NCBI GenBank assembly: GCA_938038825.1
Contig: CALHST010000016.1
Span: 1 to 12,696 of the forward strand
Direction: 5' to 3'
DNA length: 12,696 bases
From: an uncultured Paracoccaceae bacterium
Lineage (GTDB): Bacteria > Pseudomonadota > Alphaproteobacteria > Rhodobacterales > Rhodobacteraceae
Part shown: piece after piece, positions 7,039-12,696 of the stretch
Layout: the number at the start of each line of letters is the position of its first letter
How positions within the stretch are numbered: position 1 is the first letter of the stretch
Notes under the pieces: generated by a model
The model's input: the letters and a program-made list of their open reading frames with translations, nothing else
What the model was told of the DNA's origin: nothing
Databases searched by the model: none
Made by a program: the position numbers and the translations under genes

Positions 7039-8061
7039 TCAGGGTGATCGCGATCCGGTCAAACACCCCAACGTTCGGTCCAACAGATCTACGCCCTGCA
7101 TGTTCCAAAAATGCAAAAGATCAATAAAGATCCAGTTTTCCGCCAACTTGGTGCCTTCGCGCCGATAGATGTCGATGACCCGCATGTCACCTTTCAAACC
7201 GGTGGCGGGCATGCCCATAAAGCCGCCTTTGTTTTCCAAGGTCAGGTTTGGCCAGCCAAAAAATCCGCCATAGTGGCCTTCGCACACTTTGGCGATGTGA
7301 CCGCGAAAATCCCGGTCCTGAAAGGCCGCGCGAAATGGGCCGGAATGCTGTTTGGCATAGCGTTCAATCGTGTAGCTTGCCCCAATGCCCGCCGGACCCC
7401 ACCACAGCATATCGTCATGCCAGCTGCGCGCCAGTTCCGCCTCAAGCGGTTCGGATTTCCCCCCCGACCATTTCGAGATATCCGTAACCATGAAATTGAT
7501 CGCATCCACGGTCATCTGTGTGTCTGACGCAGGCGCATCGCGCAGCAGAACCCCATCACTGGTGCGCGGCCCCGGCTGCACCAAATGTTGCCCGGTTTCC
7601 GGCCCAAATGGGCGCAACCCGGTCTGCATCATCAGATGCGGAATGTCGCAGAACAATGCTTGCTCGGTGATCTTACCCCCGTCCACCCGCGAAAACTCGC
7701 AATAGCGCAGCATCACGATCTTGCCTGTGGCCGGAATCCCCAACCACGGTGCATCCAGCAACCCCATAAGATGACCCATCGACACAACCCAGGTCGAGGC
7801 CCCGTCATCAATCTGATTACGTCCTGCGAAAAAGATGTCCTGACGGCGTTGCAGATGGGCAAAGGCCCGCTTCAGCGGTGCCCAAAACACCTCGGCAATG
7901 GCCTCGGGCCCGGTTTGTTCGTGAAACGGATGATAGCCCCGCCAAAAACAATCGGGGGACATGGCTGTCTTCAAAACGCCTGCCATGTCATCCGGGTTTG
8001 CACCTTCAATGGCGTTTTGCAGATCCAGCACAAGGGCTTTTTCGGTTTGGAATTCAGTCAT
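7039..8061 (-). CDS. tandem SnoaL/NTF2-like domain protein
   Basis: A 340-residue protein made of two SnoaL-like (NTF2-fold) halves, about residues 8-150 and 185-330. The duplication is visible: GIPATGKIVMLRYCEF followed by ITEQALFCDIPHLMMQTG (108-147) matches GMPATGLKGDMRVIDIY followed by LAENWIFIDLLHFWNMQG (283-323). Each half ends in the strand-turn-strand typical of SnoaL-like ester cyclases and related NTF2 proteins. No signal peptide is seen. The reaction is unknown: the family includes polyketide cyclases, dehydratases and non-enzymatic ligand-binding members. I chose the ATG at 8061 because it has AGGA 9 nt upstream and begins a clean N-terminus; an in-frame start at 8139 would overlap the upstream phosphatase gene by 26 nt. 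It is the last gene of the hisD-side cluster, 52 bp after the phosphatase, and converges with the SDHAF4-type gene 30 bp away. Confidence 0.82.
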   Translation of the reverse strand: MTEFQTEKALVLDLQNAIEGANPDDMAGVLKTAMSPDCFWRGYHPFHEQTGPEAIAEVFWAPLKRAFAHLQRRQDIFFAGRNQIDDGASTWVVSMGHLMGLLDAPWLGIPATGKIVMLRYCEFSRVDGGKITEQALFCDIPHLMMQTGLRPFGPETGQHLVQPGPRTSDGVLLRDAPASDTQMTVDAINFMVTDISKWSGGKSEPLEAELARSWHDDMLWWGPAGIGASYTIERYAKQHSGPFRAAFQDRDFRGHIAKVCEGHYGGFFGWPNLTLENKGGFMGMPATGLKGDMRVIDIYRREGTKLAENWIFIDLLHFWNMQGVDLLDRTLGCLTGSRSP

Positions 8062-8113
8062 GGTCTTGGATCCTGTCGCACGCAGCCTTGTGTCGCGACG
8101 CACCAAAAGATGA

Positions 8114-8575
8114 TCAAACCGCGCCGTCTTGATCACCAAAGCGTTTTTTCAACGCTGCTGCAATCTGATCCCGCGCTTGGCGGTAATTTTCCAGTTTTGC
8201 GTCCCGCGTTTCACCCAAACCCGTTGGGTCCAAAATCGGCCAATATTCTACATCCAGATGGAAAAACCGGGTGAGTTCCAATGCCCGCCGTTGACTGGCC
8301 GGCGACAGGGCAATCACCAGATCAAACGAGGATAAATCATCACCCCATTGTTCCATTTCATCAAAGGATCGCGACCGGTGCCGCGACAGCTCCACGCCCA
8401 TCTCTTGGCAAACCGCAATGGAAAATCCGTCGATTTCCAAATCGTTATGCACGCCAACAGATTGCACATAGGTATCCGCGCCATACAGCTTTTTCATAAT
8501 GCCTTCCGCCATAGGCGAGCGGACCGCATTGTGATCGCAGCAAAACAGAACAGATTGCGGCAACTCTTCCGACAT
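8114..8575 (-). CDS. low-molecular-weight protein-tyrosine-phosphatase-like protein
   Basis: A 153-residue protein of the LMW phosphotyrosine phosphatase / ArsC-like fold. The P-loop CX5R(S) is near the N-terminus as expected: C13-D-H-N-A-V-R19-S20, preceded by the hydrophobic strand SVLFC, with a second Cys at 12. The general acid Asp is D116 in ILDPTG. The phosphatase signature is therefore complete, although the loop CDHNAVRS differs from the common CxGNICRS, so substrate preference may differ. Arsenate reductase activity is possible but no ars genes are nearby. The ATG directly follows the UPF0262 stop (TAGATG, no gap), so translation is probably coupled to UPF0262. I infer a shared role with UPF0262, but its nature is unknown. 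Confidence 0.88.
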   Translation of the reverse strand: MSEELPQSVLFCCDHNAVRSPMAEGIMKKLYGADTYVQSVGVHNDLEIDGFSIAVCQEMGVELSRHRSRSFDEMEQWGDDLSSFDLVIALSPASQRRALELTRFFHLDVEYWPILDPTGLGETRDAKLENYRQARDQIAAALKKRFGDQDGAV

Positions 8576-9055
8576 CTAGCCCCCGAAATGCAATACGCAG
8601 ATGAGCGTAAACAGCCGGCGCGCCGTGTCTGTGTCGATGTCGACTTTGCCTTCCAGACGTTCCTGCAAGACCCGACTGCCTTCGTTGTGAATACCCCGCC
8701 GCGCCATGTCGATCGTTTCGATCTGACTGGGGGCAGCTGTTTTCACAGCCTCGAAATAGCTTTCGCAAATCTGGAAGTAATCTTTGACCACTTGCCGAAA
8801 CGGGCCAAGGCTCAGATGAAATTCTGCGGCCTTTTCAGACGCTTCCGTATTCACGTCAAACACCAGCCGTTTTTCACGGATGCTCAGGCCCAAATGATAG
8901 GGCCCCAAGGGCGCATTGCGATCCTCGCGGGGAGGCAAGACAAAGGAGTTGTCTTCCAGCAAGTCAAAAATCGCGACTTTGCGTTCCTGCGCGATCTCGG
9001 GCGTTGGCGGGGGCAAGCCTGCGTCGTCAAGTTCTATATGCGTGATGCGTGTCAT
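8576..9055 (-). CDS. UPF0262 family protein
   Basis: A 159-residue cytosolic protein of the uncharacterised family UPF0262, found mainly in alphaproteobacteria. Visible family stretches are ERKVAIFDLLEDN (24-36), GPYHLGLSI (51-59) and the C-terminal DMARRGIHNEGS (116-127) followed by TARRLFTL (144-151). No catalytic motif, signal peptide or membrane segment is apparent. The ATG at 9055 has a strong GGAAGGA ribosome site 9 nt upstream. It lies 128 bp after hisD, and I see no convincing promoter or terminator in that gap, so it may be read through from hisD. The phosphatase-like gene abuts its stop codon. Function unknown. Confidence 0.9.
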   Translation of the reverse strand: MTRITHIELDDAGLPPPTPEIAQERKVAIFDLLEDNSFVLPPREDRNAPLGPYHLGLSIREKRLVFDVNTEASEKAAEFHLSLGPFRQVVKDYFQICESYFEAVKTAAPSQIETIDMARRGIHNEGSRVLQERLEGKVDIDTDTARRLFTLICVLHFGG

Positions 9056-9183
9056 TGCGGCGCATCCTTCCAGTCACTGTTTTGATGTCCAATATCGGAT
9101 GGGTCACCGTATCGCAATCTAACAGATTATTCTTAACAACGACGGCGCCTCGTCACCTTTTGAAACGGCACGCTCCGATGTGT

Positions 9184-10485
9184 TTACCGATTTAGCTTTG
9201 CCAACCGCGCAGTCACGGAAAGACCATGCGCCTCAAGGCTCTCTGACACGGCCAAAACTTCGGCACTGGGGCCAATGGCGCGTAAACTCTCAGCAGACAT
9301 CTTGGCCAAGGTGGTGCGTTTCATGAAATCCAGCACCGACAAGCCGGACGAAAACCGGGCTGACCGCGCAGTCGGCAAGACATGGTTCGGCCCGCCGACA
9401 TAGTCGCCGATGGCTTCGGGGGTCCATTGGCCCAGGAAAATCGCGCCCGCATGCGTGATCTTTTCGGACAAGCCATCGGGATCCGCCACACATAATTCCA
9501 GATGTTCCGGGGCAATGCGATCCGACAGGGCCGCAGCCTCGTCCAAGTCCCGCACAACAATCACGGCACCGAACTCTTCCCAACTTGCGCCCGCAATCTC
9601 GCGGCGTTCCAACGTGTGCAGGCGGGCCTCAATGGCGCCGACAACTGCCCGCCCAAAGGCCTCATCTGTGGTGATCAACAGGGCCTGAGCACTGGGGTCA
9701 TGCTCCGCTTGGCTCATCATATCCAACGCGATCCAATCGGCGTCATTCTCACCATCTGCGATGACCAGAATTTCGGACGGCCCTGCGATCATATCGATCC
9801 CGACCTTGCCAAAAACCCGCCGTTTGGCAGCAGCAACAAACGCATTGCCCGGCCCGGTGATCTTGTCGACAGGTTCTACGGTTTCGGTCCCATAGGCCAG
9901 CGCCGCCACAGCCTGAGCGCCCCCAATCCGGTAAATCTCATCCACACCAGCGATCTGTGCTGCCGCCATTACCGCCGGGTTCACCAGACCATCCGGGGTC
10001 GGCACCACCATCGCCAATCGCGCCACACCCGCAACTTTCGCCGGAATCGCATTCATCAAAACCGAAGACGGATAGGTCGCAACCCCACCCGGAACATACA
10101 ACCCTGCTGCGGACACAGGTGTCCAACGCCAGCCCAAAGTCGCGCCACTATCATCCACCCAAGACGCATTTTCCGGAATTTGGCGCCCATGATAAGCCCG
10201 GATCCGCTCCGCCGCCAATTCCAACGCTGAACGCACATCAGCCGACACCTCTGCCGCAGCAGCCGCAACCTCCTCTGCGGTCATGCGCAACGACTTGGAT
10301 GTCAACGCAACCCGGTCAAACCGCTCTGTCAGCTCCAAAACAGCCGTATCACCCCGCGCCCGCACATCCGCAATAATGTCTGCCACGACTGCATCCACAT
10401 CTGGGCTGTCCTCGCGCTTTGCCCCCAAAAGGGCCTTAAACGCAGCCTCGAAACCCGCATCCTGACTGTTCAAAAACTGTGGCAT
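9184..10485 (-). CDS. hisD: histidinol dehydrogenase
   Basis: Catalyses the last two steps of histidine synthesis, L-histidinol to L-histidine with two NAD+, in the cytosol as a zinc homodimer. The 433-residue length is normal. The zinc ligands can all be placed by analogy with E. coli HisD: Q259 and H262 in SQAEHDPSAQ, D361 in GDYVGGPNH, and H420 in LEAHGLS. The catalytic Glu-His pair is E327-H328 in APEHLEL. GPGNAFVAAAKR (211-222) and AGPSEILVIAD (234-244) are family signatures. The ATG at 10485 has GAGGG upstream. No other his gene is in the window, as is common in alphaproteobacteria where his genes are scattered. A gap with a repeat and a candidate promoter separates it from DUF2948, so it may start its own transcript. 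Confidence 0.98.
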   Translation of the reverse strand: MPQFLNSQDAGFEAAFKALLGAKREDSPDVDAVVADIIADVRARGDTAVLELTERFDRVALTSKSLRMTAEEVAAAAAEVSADVRSALELAAERIRAYHGRQIPENASWVDDSGATLGWRWTPVSAAGLYVPGGVATYPSSVLMNAIPAKVAGVARLAMVVPTPDGLVNPAVMAAAQIAGVDEIYRIGGAQAVAALAYGTETVEPVDKITGPGNAFVAAAKRRVFGKVGIDMIAGPSEILVIADGENDADWIALDMMSQAEHDPSAQALLITTDEAFGRAVVGAIEARLHTLERREIAGASWEEFGAVIVVRDLDEAAALSDRIAPEHLELCVADPDGLSEKITHAGAIFLGQWTPEAIGDYVGGPNHVLPTARSARFSSGLSVLDFMKRTTLAKMSAESLRAIGPSAEVLAVSESLEAHGLSVTARLAKLNR

Positions 10486-10513
10486 AGGATTGGTCCCTCA
10501 ATCATCTCATGGC

Positions 10514-10542
10514 CAAATAGCCCGTGACCCAACGGCTCTCAA
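10514..10542 (-). promoter_or_regulatory. candidate hisD promoter
   Basis: On the minus strand TTGAGA (10537-10542, 5 of 6 to the -35 consensus) and TATTTG (10514-10519, 3 of 6) are separated by exactly 17 bp. The start would be near 10507, giving a leader of about 22 nt before the hisD ATG. It lies just downstream of the hairpin repeat, so the repeat plus this promoter would separate hisD from the murA-DUF2948 unit. I see no attenuator with a His-codon leader peptide. Confidence 0.35.
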
Positions 10543-10550
10543 CCCTAACT

Positions 10551-10606
10551 TCTTTTTGCTGAAAATATCCCGGGGGAGACGCCAAAGGCGGCGGGGGCAG
10601 AGCCCC
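10551..10606. repeat. intergenic double-hairpin element (roseobacter-type extragenic repeat)
   Basis: A structured, G-rich stretch between DUF2948 and hisD. Read on the plus strand it has a T-rich lead, then GAAAATATCCCGGGGGAG (10561-10578). Next comes a hairpin CGCC-AAA-GGCG (10580-10590) and a hairpin GGGGC-AGA-GCCCC (10594-10606). I recall near-identical leads, a variable small hairpin and a GGGGGCAGAGCCCC end recurring in intergenic regions of Rhodobacteraceae. Only one copy is in this window, so repetition is not shown here. Read in the direction of the genes, the hairpins are followed by GATATTTTC, which could serve as a weak terminator after DUF2948. There is no ORF across it. Confidence 0.55.
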
Positions 10607-10636
10607 TATAAAACATGGCGTGCGCAGCACATTTGT

Positions 10637-11107
10637 CTAAGCCCCGTGATCCGGCGCGCGCCCGGACGGCGCTTTATACGGTCGGGTCACATCGCGCAGC
10701 CCTACTTCCAGCGCCTCAACAGACAGGCGCAGCGCGGCATCGCCCGCCAAAGTCAGCGTCAAAATACCCGTGCCATCTTCTTCTGCGTCAAACTCCAAAA
10801 CCATCAAAGACATCACCAAATCCTTGGATTTGCGATCCACGCCCTGACTGGCCACGCCCATGACATGATCTATGATCAATACGGATTGCACCCGCTCTGG
10901 TGATTGCAGCGCTCGGGGGCCCTCTTCCCAACGGAACCGGTTTAACAAAATGGCAAAGCGTCGCTTTGTCTTGCCCCAGCTCATTTCCTCGACAGGAAAC
11001 ACGGCATCCTGCACCAGGGCAGACAGGATTTGCAGACCCTCTACATCAAACGCGCCAATATTGACGGGTGCTTCGCGCCCGTCTTCAAACCGTGCATCTT
11101 CGACCAT
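10637..11107 (-). CDS. DUF2948 family protein
   Basis: A 156-residue protein of the uncharacterised family DUF2948, found mainly in alphaproteobacteria next to murA. Recognisable stretches are LQILSALVQDAVFP (25-38), RRFAILLNRFRWE (49-61), DGTGILTLTLAGDAALRL (111-128) and EALEVGLRDVTRPY (131-144). It has no signal peptide, membrane segment or obvious catalytic motif, and is predicted to be soluble and mixed alpha/beta. The ATG at 11107 overlaps the murA stop by one base (TGATG), a layout that favours re-initiation by the same ribosome. Tight coupling suggests a function tied to MurA or to cell-wall precursor control; that is inference only. Confidence 0.9.
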   Translation of the reverse strand: MVEDARFEDGREAPVNIGAFDVEGLQILSALVQDAVFPVEEMSWGKTKRRFAILLNRFRWEEGPRALQSPERVQSVLIIDHVMGVASQGVDRKSKDLVMSLMVLEFDAEEDGTGILTLTLAGDAALRLSVEALEVGLRDVTRPYKAPSGRAPDHGA

Positions 11108-12372
11108 CAGTCTTTCACCCGTTCGATATGGGCGCCCACGCCGGAAAGCTTGCGTACGACCTGTTCGTACCCACGATCCAAGTGATATACCCGGCCCACG
11201 CGCGTTTCGCCCTCTGCGGCAAGACCCGCCAGGATCAAGGAAACTGACGCACGCAGATCTGTCGCCATAACTGGCGCGCCCCGCAACTTCTCGACGCCCG
11301 TCACAGTCGCTGTTCCGCCTGAGACATCAATCTGCGCGCCCATGCGCATAAGCTCTGGCGCATGCATAAAGCGGTTTTCAAAGATCTTTTCTTCCAGAAC
11401 CGACGTGCCCTCTGCTGTACATAACAAGGCCATCATCTGCGCTTGTAAGTCGGTTGGGAACCCCGGGAATGGCTCGGTTGTGACGTCAACGGCGTGAATA
11501 CGTCCGTTCTTGCGCGCCACTTTCAGCCCGTTGTCGGATTCCGACACCGATATGCCAGCCGCATCCAACTTTTCGCAGAAGGCTGCCAGAAGGTCGATCC
11601 GTCCGCCCAGCAATTCCACTTCGCCACCGCAAAACGCCGGCGCCAGCATATACGTGCCCAATTCGATGCGATCTGTGACCACTTGGTGTGTGGCTCCGCC
11701 CAGACGATCCACGCCTTGAACAGTGATGGTCGAGGTCCCGTCGCCGTCAATCTGGGCGCCCATCGCCCGCAAGCAATCCGCAAGATCCACGATTTCGGGC
11801 TCGCGCGCTGCATTGTTCAACACTGTGGTGCCTTTGGCCAATGTCGCGGCCATCAGCGCGTTTTCTGTGGCCCCAACTGACGCAAACGCAAAATCGACGA
11901 TGCCGCCTTTCAGGCCGCCTTTGGCTTGGGCGTGCACATACCCGTCTTTTAATTCAAGCTCGGCCCCCATGGCCTCTAACGCCTTCAGGTGCAAATCCAC
12001 GGGCCGGGCGCCAATGGCACATCCGCCGGGCAAAGACACAACCGCTTGCCCTGTTCGCGCAAGCAACGGGCCCAGCACCAGGATAGAGGCCCGCATTTTC
12101 CGCACGATGTCATAATGCGCCAAATGGCTGGTCAAATTGTGAGACGACATCGCCAGCACTTTGCCATCCGCCAACGAGGTCACTTCGGCGCCCAAAGATT
12201 CCAATAACGCGGACAGGGTCGCAATATCACTGAGACGCGGGGCATTTGTGAGGGTCAAAGGCTCTTCACTCAGTAACGTCGCAGGCATCAGCGTCAAACA
12301 CGCGTTTTTTGCGCCCGCAATCGGGATTTGCCCGTTTAATTCACCGTTTCCGGTGACAATAATACTATCCAT
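11107..12372 (-). CDS. murA: UDP-N-acetylglucosamine 1-carboxyvinyltransferase
   Basis: Transfers enolpyruvate from PEP to UDP-GlcNAc, the first committed step of peptidoglycan precursor synthesis, in the cytosol. From the ATG at 12372 it has 421 residues, the usual length, starting MDSIIVTGNGELNG. The active-site residues are present: K22-N23 in GAKNA, C118 in LPGGCAIGARPVD, and D308 in FPGFPTDLQAQMM. Because position 118 is Cys rather than Asp, the enzyme is expected to be fosfomycin-sensitive at the target level. The frame stays open 19 codons further upstream to 12429, but that tail is out of register with the family N-terminus. AAGGA and AGG lie just before 12372. It overlaps a 55-codon upstream ORF by 8 nt and DUF2948 by 1 nt, so all three are probably co-translated. 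Confidence 0.98.
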   Translation of the reverse strand: MDSIIVTGNGELNGQIPIAGAKNACLTLMPATLLSEEPLTLTNAPRLSDIATLSALLESLGAEVTSLADGKVLAMSSHNLTSHLAHYDIVRKMRASILVLGPLLARTGQAVVSLPGGCAIGARPVDLHLKALEAMGAELELKDGYVHAQAKGGLKGGIVDFAFASVGATENALMAATLAKGTTVLNNAAREPEIVDLADCLRAMGAQIDGDGTSTITVQGVDRLGGATHQVVTDRIELGTYMLAPAFCGGEVELLGGRIDLLAAFCEKLDAAGISVSESDNGLKVARKNGRIHAVDVTTEPFPGFPTDLQAQMMALLCTAEGTSVLEEKIFENRFMHAPELMRMGAQIDVSGGTATVTGVEKLRGAPVMATDLRASVSLILAGLAAEGETRVGRVYHLDRGYEQVVRKLSGVGAHIERVKD

Positions 12373-12532
12373 CCTGCCTGTCCTTGCCTGTATCTGTTTC
12401 TGCCTCAGGGGCCACATGTTGCCCAGCACGCGCTTTGGCTTGTGCCTTACGCTTCGCCATATTCGCCTTCAAGGACGCTTTGAGCCGATCTTCGCGGCTT
12501 TCATTGGTTTTCGAACGAGGTGCCTGTGCCAT
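12365..12532 (-). CDS. small basic protein upstream of murA (55 residues)
   Basis: A 55-residue ORF from an ATG at 12532 with an ACAAGG ribosome site 4-5 nt upstream, ending at a TAG that overlaps the murA start by 8 nt. The sequence is rich in Lys, Arg and Ala in the middle (SREDRLKASLKANMAKRKAQ, residues 12-31) and acidic near the end (APEAETDTGKD, 41-51). One basic amphipathic helix is likely, with no membrane segment or signal peptide. I recall similar short ORFs ahead of murA in other Rhodobacterales, with a conserved REDRLKxxLKANMxRRKxQ core, so I think it is real. The function is unknown; nucleic-acid or ribosome binding would suit its charge. It may also act as a coupling leader for murA. 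Confidence 0.68.
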   Translation of the reverse strand: MAQAPRSKTNESREDRLKASLKANMAKRKAQAKARAGQHVAPEAETDTGKDRQDG

Positions 12533-12621
12533 GATGCCTTGTTACCTTATGCATCAAAAAGCGTCCAGATAGGCCTTGCGTGGATTGGGCTTTAGGGCTA
12601 CAGACCCGCCTCACGACCGGC

Positions 12622-12696
12622 GCTGCAGTGGCTCAGTGGTAGAGCACCCCCTTGGTAAGGGGGAGGTCGGGAGTTCGATCCTCCCCTGCAGCACCA
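12622..12696 (+). tRNA. tRNA-Thr (anticodon GGT)
   Basis: A complete 75-nt cloverleaf ending with an encoded CCA at the last base of the window. The acceptor stem is GCTGCAG/CTGCAGC (7 bp). The D-arm is GCTC/GAGC with a short 7-nt loop. The anticodon stem is CCCCC/GGGGG with loop TTGGTAA, giving anticodon GGT (reads ACC, and ACU by wobble). The variable loop has 5 nt, the T-stem is GGGAG/CTCCC with loop TTCGATC, and the discriminator is A. Threonine identity elements known in E. coli (G1-C72, C2-G71, G35, U36) are present. It is transcribed away from the murA cluster. No strong promoter is seen in the 89 bp between the two. Confidence 0.97.

Noticed and set aside
9139..9154. A small GACG...CGTC hairpin between hisD and UPF0262 as a terminator
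   Set aside because: The stem is only 4 bp and no clear U-tract follows in the gene direction.
12373..12429. A longer murA start at 12429
   Set aside because: The extra 19 residues do not resemble the MurA N-terminus, and the frame there overlaps the 55-codon ORF; the ATG at 12372 matches the family start.
12576..12604. TTGCGT and TACAGA, 17 bp apart, ahead of tRNA-Thr
   Set aside because: Spacing is right, but each box matches only 3 of 6 consensus bases, so it cannot be told from chance.
1..12696. CRISPR array, insertion sequence, prophage, toxin-antitoxin or defence island
   Set aside because: No spaced repeats, transposase or integrase motifs, or defence domains were found; every sizeable frame with family motifs is a housekeeping or conserved lineage gene.

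Overview
The window looks like a chromosomal segment of an alphaproteobacterium of the Rhodobacterales (Rhodobacteraceae, roseobacter-like). I infer this from gene content and order. It carries several families that are largely alphaproteobacterial: DUF3035 lipoprotein, DUF2948, UPF0262 and DUF1674/SDHAF4. The rsmB-heparinase-purH-lspA and murA-DUF2948-hisD-UPF0262 arrangements are typical of that order. An intergenic hairpin element of a kind I recall from roseobacter genomes also points there. This is from memory; no search was run. I see no insertion sequence, prophage, CRISPR array or other clear accessory island, so this is mostly a housekeeping region.

Layout, left half (all minus strand, so read from right to left). 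rsmB (16S rRNA m5C967 methyltransferase) is followed by a heparinase II/III family protein, purH, lspA and a DUF3035 lipoprotein. Spacings are short: 84 bp, 22 bp, 1 bp and about 53 bp, so this is probably one operon. After a 99-bp gap with a candidate promoter overlapping a small palindrome comes an M16 zinc peptidase with a signal peptide, cut off by the window start.

Middle. A small plus-strand gene for a DUF1674/SDHAF4-type succinate dehydrogenase assembly factor stands alone, divergent from rsmB and convergent with the next cluster.

Right half (minus strand, read from right to left). A 55-residue basic ORF overlaps the start of murA by 8 nt, and murA overlaps DUF2948 by 1 nt. After a 151-bp gap with a G+C-rich double-hairpin repeat and a candidate promoter comes hisD. 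Then follow UPF0262, a low-molecular-weight phosphatase-like protein that abuts it exactly (TAGATG), and a protein with two SnoaL/NTF2-like halves. At the far right a complete tRNA-Thr(GGT) lies on the plus strand.

How they fit together. The window mixes ribosome and translation functions (rsmB, tRNA-Thr), purine synthesis (purH), histidine synthesis (hisD), peptidoglycan precursor synthesis (murA), envelope lipoprotein maturation (lspA next to a lipoprotein) and respiratory complex assembly (SDHAF4). The parts most worth following up are the conserved but unexplained passengers: the heparinase-like protein without a signal peptide, the UPF0262/phosphatase pair, DUF2948, the 55-residue ORF, and the intergenic repeat.
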